Assembly (NCBI GenBank): GCA_963662155.1
Contig: OY759267.1
Span: 17,224,561 to 17,288,560, forward strand
Direction: 5' to 3'
DNA: 64,000 bases
Origin: Lamellibrachia columna
Lineage: Eukaryota > Annelida > Polychaeta > Sabellida > Siboglinidae
Made by a program: the position numbers and the translations under genes. The notes under the pieces are model-generated. The model was not told the DNA's origin. It did not search any database and saw nothing but the letters and a program-made list of their open reading frames with translations. Positions 1 through 10,731 of the stretch are shown piece by piece (the first letter of the stretch is position 1; each line of letters begins with the position of its first letter).

Positions 1-1
1 T

Positions 2-1597
2 GAAGAGCTGCTCAACAGACCAGCACCGCAGAATCAACCAGACATCTGACCAGCTGAGACAGATCTCCCAATAGACTGTAATAAACCCACTAAAGAGATA
101 AAACAGGCAATCGCACATATGAAATATGGGAAAGTAGCAGGCCCTGATGGTATCCCTGCAGAAGCACTAAAGGCAGATGTAAATACTTCAGTAGAAATGC
201 TGTACAGTCTTTTTGAGGAGATCTGGGAAAAAGAAGAAATTCCAGCAGAATGGAAAGGTTACCTTATCAAGATCCCCAAGAAAGGAGACCTGAGCCGCTG
301 TGATAACTACAGAGGAAGCACGTTGTTGTCAGTACCTGGGAAGATTCTAAACAGAATAATCCTAGAGAGAATGAAAGGCAAAGTGGACCAAACTTTGCGT
401 GAACAGCAAGCAGGCTTCAGGCAGGACAGATCATGTACTGACCAGATTGCAACACTGCAAATCATAGTGGAACAATCCACTGAATGGAACTCATCCTTAT
501 ACGTCAATTTTGTTGATTACGAGAAAGCCTTTGACAGTGTGGACAGGGAGACACTCTGGAAAGTGCTAAGACACTATGGGGTGCCCAAGAAACTAGTCAA
601 CATGATCAGAAATTCCTATGAGGGAATGTCATGCAGAGTCATTCATGAAGGTCAACTTACAAAGAACTTTGAGGTTAGGACGGCGGTGAGACAGGGATGC
701 TTACCGTCACCATTCCTCTTCATTCTAGTCATAGACTGGGTCATGAAAACAGCAACCAAGGAGAAAAGAAATGGAATCCAGTGGACAATGCTGACCCAAA
801 TTGATGATCTGGACTTTGCAGATGAACTTGCACTCCTGTGTCACAGCCATAGGCAGATGCAGGACAAAACAACAGAACTGGCATTGATTTCAGAGCGGGT
901 TGGGTTGAAAATCAACAAAAGGAAAACAAAGATCCTGAGAACAAATGCTACTTGCGAAACACCAATCATGCTTGAGGGAGAGACACTGGAAGAGGTTAAA
1001 GATTTCATATATCTAGGCAGCATAGTGGATACGCATGGAGGGACAGAGGCTGACGTAAAGAATAGGATCAGCAAAGCAAGGGTAGCTTTCCACCTGTTGA
1101 GAAATGTGTGGAAGTCAAAGGTAATTGGAGAAACCACCAAAATACGCTTGTTTAACACAAATGTAAAGTCTGTGTTGCTGTACGGAGCAGAAACGTAGCG
1201 AATAAACAAGACCACGCTGATAAGGATCCAGACATTTGTCAACCATTGCCTGCGAAGAATTCTGCGAATACACTGGATGGACAGGGTGAGCAACAAAGAC
1301 CTCTGGGATAGAACACACCAAGCCCAAATAGAGAAAGAGATCCTTAAGAGGAGATGGGGATGGCTTGGCCACACCTTGAGAAAGCCAAGCACAAACATAA
1401 CCAGACAGGTCCTGACATGGAACCCCCAAGGCAAGAGAAAGAGGGGGAGACAAAAAAACACCTGGCAGCATGAGCTCGAGGCAGACATCAAGCAAACAGG
1501 GAATGGCTGGCAACAACTGGAGAGGATTGCCCAAGACAGGAGGCGCTGGAGAAATTTTGTTGGATGGCCTATGCTCCAGGAGGAGTTAAGGGCCTAA
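2..1597 (+). mobile_element. Non-LTR retrotransposon (LINE) reverse transcriptase, decayed, cut by window start
   Basis: One reading frame covers most of a LINE reverse transcriptase and its C-terminal tail. Visible landmarks are the AGPDGIPAEAL start of the RT domain, LLSVPGKI, QAGFR, the motif A region FVDYEKAFDSVD and VRQGCL. The catalytic F/YADD box reads FADE (second Asp lost, near 820), which would inactivate the enzyme. The frame is also broken by TGA at 47-49 and TAG at 1196-1198, the latter replacing the usual Trp of GAETW. After the second stop the same frame resumes and ends at 1597 in an Arg/Trp-rich tail. The 5' part of the element lies outside the window. The clade is uncertain (RTE-like architecture is possible). 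It is a dead genomic copy, not a host gene. Confidence 0.9.
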
Positions 1598-1884
1598 ACT
1601 AAAAACACAAACAATAGTATCACAGGCCTGAATACTAGTGCAAGACATTTCTGATGATCATCTACAAGTAGCCAGTTGAACCACAAAAAATTACATCACT
1701 GTGTTCAACAAGACAACAATATCCAAAATGGAAACATCAAGAATATTGCCTTTAAATCACATAGGTGTTTGATATAGGTTGTCCACTATAAATGCATATA
1801 ATACTATTCTCTACCATAGAAAGAATCATTCTGCACCATTTAGACTATTCTGATTTATATTATGACACATCACAGTTAAATTTC

Positions 1885-2210
1885 TTTCACCACACCTCCT
1901 CACCTAAACTGCCTTTAAAACACAGTGCTCAGTGTAAACTTATACATGGTGTGTGTATGGAGACTGTCTATGTGTGCATGTGGCAAGACAGCGACAGTAC
2001 CCATACACATAACCAACCTATACAAAATTTCCGTTTAACATCCTATACATAAAATAAATAAAACTATCAGATAAAAACTATTTCAGCAACATTAAAGATA
2101 CTAGTCCTTTAGTTGAATGTACCACCCACAGTGCATGCGCACAGTCCACCACAAACTCCTGCGTTAGCCCAAGTTTGGGCTGTTTGCAGTATAACCACTT
2201 GAGACTTGAG
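1885..2210 (+). repeat. Dispersed repeat, copy 1 (about 325 bp)
   Basis: This segment is repeated in inverted orientation, with high identity, at about 49855-50190. Both copies end in a short acttgag repeat, a tail typical of a retroelement 3' end. No coding capacity was recognised. The remainder of 1598-3072 holds nothing else I can assign. Confidence 0.8.
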
Positions 2211-3072
2211 AATTCAATTGAATGTGAACAATAATATATTATGACTCCATCAGTCCATGTTATGGATATTATTTCTGGCAAGATATATTTTGTTCCTTGC
2301 ATGCACTGCACCAGTTTACGCAATATATATCAACACCTCAATATATATCGAGTCATTTTTATTGACACCAAAATGGTTATTTTTAATGTAGTGCGTCATT
2401 TGAGCAACTTGTTATGTGAATTTGACTCGTATTTAGCAGCCAGAGCTAAATGAATGAAATCACTGTTCTGTACACCAATGCGGTGCAAATAACCACTTTA
2501 ATTCATATTCGTTGAAAATACTAGATGTAGACTTTGTATATATTATTGTTAATATTTCTTATACAAGTTGTGCTTTTAAAACTAATTAAGTTTAAGGATT
2601 AAATCTGGACATCAATGTTGAGCTTGAGTTGAGAGCTTGAATAGCCGATTCACAGATGCCTTTGTGATTTAATGGCACTATTTTTATGTTTAACCCGAAA
2701 CGTCACTAAATCAATTACATCACCGATGCCATGACACTGACAACAATGACAGTGGGCGACCAACACCGTCACTGCCCTGGGCCGTGGACCGTGACACTGT
2801 CTGGCAACCGAGTCTGAGACAGTGACACTGAATGACGACCATAAGTCAGGAACAACAACTATATATTTAGCCATAACGTATTTATTATTAAAGAAAATTC
2901 GCAATGTCTGGTTCATACTTACATTGCGAAACCTGTAGCTTAATTAGCTATGGCATAAATGCAAGACGAGTTTATTTTGATAGGCAACACGGAACATAAC
3001 ATTTTCTACAATCGTGGCGATGTCATCGTTTGTACACAAAAAGCTGTGACGTAGAGCGCAACCGTAAGCAGC

Positions 3073-6000
3073 ATGGCGGATGTGTTGATGAGTGAAGCGG
3101 AACGTACTTTTATACTTCACGGAGTGCAGGTTTACATTTTAAAATACAGATTTATAGACCTTAATTATGCATATTTACTTGAATTGACGATCGGGAAATT
3201 GGAAACTGATTTAGTTGTGGCATAGTTGCATGCAGAAAAATCCCATATTATCGCCCGACCGTTGTTGGTAAACACGCACGTTCAGCTTGTTTAGTCGACT
3301 GTCGTCTTTGCTTTAGACAACATCTGCGAGGTCGTTGCTAATTTTTTTAATGTGTCATTTTGCAATGACTCTGATATCTTGCCATGTTCGTTGATGTCGG
3401 CTTTTGCAAAGAAATAACCCCCCTTCCAAAAAATACCTTGATTACCTTCCATAATCCAGCTATTTTTACCCTGACTCTGTCTAGGTCTATGCCATTGGCT
3501 TGGACCTGGTAGTTTTGTATCTTGATAATTCGTACCCTGTACTTCTTGTTACCAAGTTATTTTTACCCTGGTCATTTCGTAGCGTATGTGGGTCGCATTT
3601 GCAAATATATTTTATTGCGTAAATAAAAAATTTACTATTTAAAATGTATTTCAGACAAGTCAGTTTCATAGTATCAGTTGCAATACTCACAACAAGTGTA
3701 ATAAAAATAAAAAAGCTTACTCAAAAAGGTACAAAATGATGTCTTACATTTTTGGTGGAATTTTTTTTAATCTTCATCTATCTTTATTTAGTTTCATGCT
3801 TGACTATGATGTTCGTATTAAAGTGTTGGAGTATCTGACATTGTAACTGTATTTTGTTTTCAGGACAACTTGCGGTCAGATGGACGTGGTTGTGAAGATT
3901 ATCGGTTCATGGAAATTGAGACAGATGTTGTCTCTAATTCAAGTGGTTCAGCTAGGCTGAGACTGGTACATCATTGTATTTTACCATTTTTCCACCCAAG
4001 ATGAAATTGTATTAGATAGTACGTAAAATGGATAGTAAGTAATGATTTCACCTCCACAATAGTGAACTATCCATTTTTGGACAATTATTGAATTGTCTGT
4101 TTTGAACAACTTACTTTTCTATATTTTGAACTCAATTATATTAGTGTATTCACGTATTCACAACTTCAGGTAATTCAATTACATTATTAAATTTAATGTA
4201 TAACTAACTCAACTGTATTAGCATATGATTTAGATATTAGAACATATATTTTAAGCTTAAACTTTATTATTGTGTTCCAGGCCACCACAGATGTTCTTGT
4301 GGGAATAAAGGCCGAATTGGGAGAGCCACTGTGTGATCATCCCAATGAAGGACGACTAGAATTCTTTGTAGACTGGTAAGAATTTCCCAATTTTGCTACT
4401 GCAAATAGCATTTACAGGATACCCATGTTATGTAGGTGATGTGACCCAAAACCAACGATTCACAAAAAAATTTTCAGACTTGGAAGTAAAACCAAAGATT
4501 GGTGAAGTAATTAACACCAGATAATGTCTATGTTATACCTATTAAGCTTTTAATAATTTTTCAGTAAATTTCACTTTATTTCTTTCTAATGTTTTGTCAA
4601 CTTTCAACTGTCTTCATCAGACTGACTATTGCGGCATGGTTTTCATCGTATGCATGTGCGGTTAATAGTGTGCCCCTCCCCGGCCATTGCCTCGGGCTGG
4701 GTGGGTCTTCCTGTAGCCTGTCTGATGAAGACAGTTGAAAACTGTAAAAAACAATTAATAAATAACAATGTCTGATGAATCTCGTCACAACTATGTTCCA
4801 GGGATGTCAATAGAGAGCATATTAACCCTCTCTGGCATCACAAGAAGCACTCTGATTAAATTAGTGAGTTTGTTTGTTATGCAAGATAATACTGATATGT
4901 TTTGCAGTAGCAGGAATTATCACAATGCTCAGTGTCAGTAAACAGATAGTAAGCATAATTATATTTATATATGAAGGTTACACATAATAAATTATAAAAA
5001 AGTTTTTCTGTCACAAAACAGTTATAGGTGTCACTCTCATACACTCATCCCTGACTGATCATAGGGGCACGTGCCTGGAAGACTCGACAAAAACCATCTT
5101 CCATCTGTAAAGGTCATGGGTAGCATCGAAATGCTCCTGTGACCCCAGACCTGTCCATTCTCGAACATTGTCAATCCACATTTTTGGTGGACTGCATCTT
5201 TTTCACTGTTGACCATACCTTGCAAGACCTCCTTTTCAACGTGTGGCCGAACCATCGAAGCTTGCAGCGTTTCACAGTAGTCAAGAGTGGCTCTTGTCAA
5301 CTGCAACAGCGCATCATGGATTCATTTGTTAAGTGATCTCAGTACCTTGATTAAAACACGGCTATTTTATATTACAGCTCAGCCAATGCCACGCCAAAGT
5401 TTGAGGGTCGCGGTGGGGAGGAACTGGCGACTGAGATTAGCACTTACCTCACACGTGCCTACAGCAATCCCCACTGCCTTGACCTGAAATCACTGTGTGT
5501 CATTCCACGTCTACATAGCTGGGTTCTCTACATCGACATCCTGGTTAGTACGCCAGTTCCAGACTTGGGGTCAATTACATTGTAATTGAAATTTGTAAAC
5601 AAAAATTAATTGGCCTTTTTTCAATTACTTTTTCACTGCATCATGTAACTTTTTAACTTGAATTATTCACTACGAATATTATAATCAATAAATTATAATA
5701 TGTTGTGTACGCGTTATTTGTTTGCCATTATGTACCATAATGTGCAGAAATTAAATAAAGCTGCTCAAAAATATATGTTATTTTAGGCATACTTTTATTT
5801 CGATATTGAATTGGTATTTTTGAGGTGATAATTGGTATTTGTTATTGGTGTGTAATTCATACACTCTGTATAATGTAATTGACCACCAGGTTTGCCGGTT
5901 CACATCATAACAAAAGAGCCTCAATTTTATTGTTTAATGCTTCTATCTCTCACTTTTGTGAGGAAATATACTGAATGTCAACTGAAATAAAAAATTTGCA

Positions 6001-9000
6001 AATGAAATTGTCAAGTGCAATATTTTGGAAAGAATTTTATTTTTATGTCCCCTCAAATATTTAGCACCACCCACTGAAGAGCTGTTTAAGTTGACAAAAT
6101 GGGAAGTTAAACAAATGTGTGGATATTTGTAACTATAGCTAGTACATGAAGCTAAACTATGATGTATACACTTTCAAGACAAAGCATGAATTTTCAGAAA
6201 GGTGACAGTGGTACTAAGGACTGAGCAGATCACCCAGGAGTAGACAGGTTATGAGCATTAAAGGGGACCACTGAAAAATAAATTGTGCTGAGTGGATTGA
6301 ACTGAATATATTAGTAGTGTCCTTTCTATATGGTAACTAGGTATTACTAATTTTATAAATAAATATAGTCTTTTGAAGATGACCTAACCTATTTTAGTGA
6401 TTCATTAATTTTATGTTTCTGAACTGCAATGCTCTAAAATAGCCCAAATTCCTGACCCCTAAACCTATTTGGCTTAAGACTGTTGACATTTATGCCATTA
6501 AATGTTTTTTATGAAAACCTTGTTTCATGAAAGCCTATCTAGTAAAAATGGACTAGTATTAGTATCCACTATCAAGTGAATGTTTATTCAACAACAACAT
6601 AATATAGGTGCATAGTATGGTGTGCTGCTGCTGCTGAAGGGACATAGCTGAAGTCATGACTTATAAGGTGCTATGCCCTTCTCAAACTAAATAAATGCAG
6701 GCTAGCTCTAGTATCCACAACAACAGGCTAGTTCTAGTATCCACAACGACAGGCTAGCTCTAGTATCCACAACGACAAGCTAGCTCTAGTATCCACAACG
6801 ACAGGATACCTCTAGTATCCACAACGACAGGCTATCTCTAGTATCCACAACGACAGGCTAGCTCTAGTATCCACAACGACAGGCTAGCTCTAGTATCCAC
6901 AACGACAGGCTAGCTCTAGTATCCACAATGACAGGCTAGCTCTAGTATCCACAACGACAGGCTAGCTCTAGTATCCACAATGACAGGCTAGCTCTAGTAT
7001 CCACAACGACAGGCTATCTCTAGTATCCACAACGATAGGCTAGCTCTAGTATCCACAATGACAGGCTAGCTGTAGTATCCACAACGACAGGCTATCTCTA
7101 GTATCCACAACGACAGGCTAGCTCTAGTATCCACAATGACAGGCTAACTCTAGTAAAAAAATTCAGGGGAAAATGGCCAAAAAGGTCACATACTATACTT
7201 TATGCAATCAATAACACAAGCCAGATGTAAAGATATGAAAATTCCAAATGAATGATGTTTATTAAGGGTATGCCTAATGGCATAATATTAAAATTAAGAC
7301 AATGAAATGTGGCCTCCATAACATATGTCAAGCCTGTGGCTGATGTACAATATTTTTTAAGCACGACACTGCTAAAAACATAAGGTAAACTAAAACAGGA
7401 GGAGGGTGGGTCATACATTTTTGTAACCAATAAAGCAGGTCCACTCCGCATGCAATGATCATATGAAGTGAATCTGCGTAATTTCAAACTGTGTCACCCG
7501 CACTGATCACTGCGCTTAGCTGTATCGCAGGAGGGCTTAGTCGGGAATTCAGGTTTCTTTGTCTGTGACTAAATTAGCATGATTACCCTATTGACCCTAC
7601 GTTGCTTCACTTGTGCTGTTGCTAGCATAAAATCCCATATGCAACCATGATTGCATACTCTCGTACACCATAAGGCTCTTCACACTTTACCCGAACTATC
7701 GATGAACAGAAATTCTTTCTTTGATTTTCAGTTTTTAACAAATGTATGTACTCTTTTAATAAACTGACTGTGTACATTACTTGAACTATTTACGCACTGC
7801 AAATTTGGACATCGACGAACCAGATTCGTGATTGGCTTTTATCTTACTCACGGAACCTTGCCCTATATAGTGTGTGACGTGTTTCAGCTGCTGGAGTGTG
7901 GGGGAAATCTGCACGACGCTGTCTCCATCGCTGTGAAAGCCGCACTCTACAACACCAGGTAACTGCAACTTCAAACGGAATGTACAGTAAAACCTGCCTT
8001 AGCAGACACCTGTTCGTAACGGACACCTGCCTATAACGAACATAATGCAGTCCGCTATGGACAGGGTCCACTGTACAGCAATTTTCATTGGCTAACTGAA
8101 TGACTGTTTTACAGAACATTGTGACACTAGATTTTTTGGCCATTATGACATCTCAGTTGGGGGTCTGTCAAAGTTCCGTTTTATAGCAATTTCAGACAAT
8201 GAACATACTACAGCAATGAAGAGTAAAACATGAAGTATAATATTTTTAACTTAGACAAACTTTGAGAGTAAAATCCAGAGAATTGGGGCATTTGAATTAT
8301 ACAAAACACCCAGCTACCTCCATATCAGGTAGCCATTGAAAATTGTTGTTCCTTCCCTTTGGCGGTAATGGGTACTGCGCTCCTACAATGCATCGCTTTC
8401 GAGAGACTTAAAAATTAGTAGCAAGTTCATATTGGTAGATTGATAGGGCCATCAATGCAATTTTACATGTTAAATTATTAACGGTAGATAACTCGTTACA
8501 CGTTGAAATATGAACCCATGAAAATGTACTTTGTTAATGTTACATATTAAATTATGAATCAATGAGAACTTATTTGTAGTTTTGCATTTGTCACATAACC
8601 GACAGTAATGATCCTTGTCACATAACTAAATAGATGTTTTGCTGGTTCACAATTCAGTGTGTAAAACAACAGTTTTTTATTGGGTGCTAATAAAAAGCAT
8701 AAGTAAAAATTTATTCTTATTGATTTGTAATTTAAGTTACATTTCTATTGAAAACATTACAAATCCTCTTCATGTGGTGTGGCACATAAGACTCGCCCAA
8801 AATCTTGCCAGTTGCCTCTGTCTTGAGCTCTCCTTGCCACTGTGCCCCAAGTCAGCACAGCTGCCTCCAGTTTACAACTCTGTTATTCAAGAGTACATTC
8901 AGCCTACCATTGATATTCTATAAACATTAAAACTGTGAAGTATGATTGTTTTATTTGTGATTTTTTTGGTGAAAAAACAATTACAATAATTTCTTTGTGT

Positions 9001-10691
9001 CTTTTGTATTCTGATGTTACGTGTCACTTTTCAGACTGCCCAATCTAACCGTGACCATGGGAGAAAAGGGCGAGGCAGAGTTGGAATTATCAGATGACCC
9101 GTTTGATTGTCGAAGATTAGATGTCATACACGTGCCATGCGTCGTCACACTGAACAAAGTATGTGTTCCATCTTGTTTTCATTGAAACTGTTAACCTATA
9201 TATTTGTCATTGTTTATCATTATGCCGTCAAAGCCCACTTCTGTTATCAATACTGATAAATCTGTCTATTAAACACACACATTCATGCATACTTATCTCA
9301 CACACACACGCACACATGCACACACACACACACACACACTTATCTCAAACACACTTATCGCACGCACACTATGCATGCATACACATTTTTACAATAATGT
9401 TTAATTTGTTTTCAGATTGGACACTATCACGTTGTAGATGCAACCATGCAGGAAGAAGCGTGCACACTAGGCCGGTGGGTATTGAAATGCTTCTGATTTA
9501 TAGTGAATAACCGACAGTAATGATCCTTGAATGTTTACAGCACTGGCCCCTCTTGCTGGAAATTTAGTTAGATATTTATTATCCACCATTAGACACTTAG
9601 ACAATTTCTTTCAGTCTATTGCCTTGCTTCAGTGTATACATGTGTACCATATAGTTCCCAATAGACGCACAATGCATGAGTGCAGTGGCTTGTGTATTAG
9701 ATTCTCATAAGTGCACAAGCTGTCGGGCGGGGGTGGGAAGACAAGATTTTTTTTAACAAGATTGCCATCCCAAACAACAAGTTCCAGATGGCAAGTGGAC
9801 AAGGAAGCCATTGGCTTATCGAGAGTCCAACAATTTTTTCATCTATGTGTAGCCTACCCTTATCAAATATCTGTGAATTCTATTTTTAAACATATTCACA
9901 CTACTAGCATTAACACAATCATTTGGCAGTTTGTTCCATTCATTTATCACCCTCTGTGAGAAAGAGTACTTTCTCATGTCCAACCTACACTGCTCTTTAA
10001 CTAATGCTGCTTTGTGTCCTCTTGTTCTACTGCCTTCTTTAAGTTTGAAGAACATATTCCTATCAACATCCTCATAACCGTTCACTATTTTAAACACTTC
10101 TATTTGGTCTCTCTCTCTTAATCTCCTGGTCTCTAGTGTTGTCAAACCACATTGTAATAAGCGACTTTCATAACTAAGGTCTCTCAATTCTGGCATCATT
10201 TTGGTTGCTCTTCGTTGTATTCTTTCTAGCTTGTCTATGTCCTTTTTACGATACGGCCTCCATGCTTGAATACAATATTCCAAATGTGGTCTAACTATTG
10301 CTTTGTACAGTGGTACAATTAGCTATTTCTCCTTATACATGATAGTTCTCCTAATTAGCCCAAAAATTTGATTTCCTTTTGAAGCAGCAATCCCACATTG
10401 CTCTGAAACTTTCATGTCAGCACTAAATGTTACCCCCAAGTCCTTTTCTTGTGTGGTTCTACCTAGTACAGCATCCCTCATTTTATATTCTTCGTTCATG
10501 TTTCCATGTCCTATGTGTATACATTTGCACTTCCCAAAATTGAATAACATTTGCCATTTTTCTGACCATTTAACTACTTTATCTAGATCATCCTGTTAAC
10601 TTTGTTTATCTGTATCATTTGTAACCTTTCTGAATACTTTTGTGTCATCTGCAAATTTGAGTACTTTGCTAGATATGTCATCTTCTAGATC

Positions 10692-10731
<40 letters not shown>

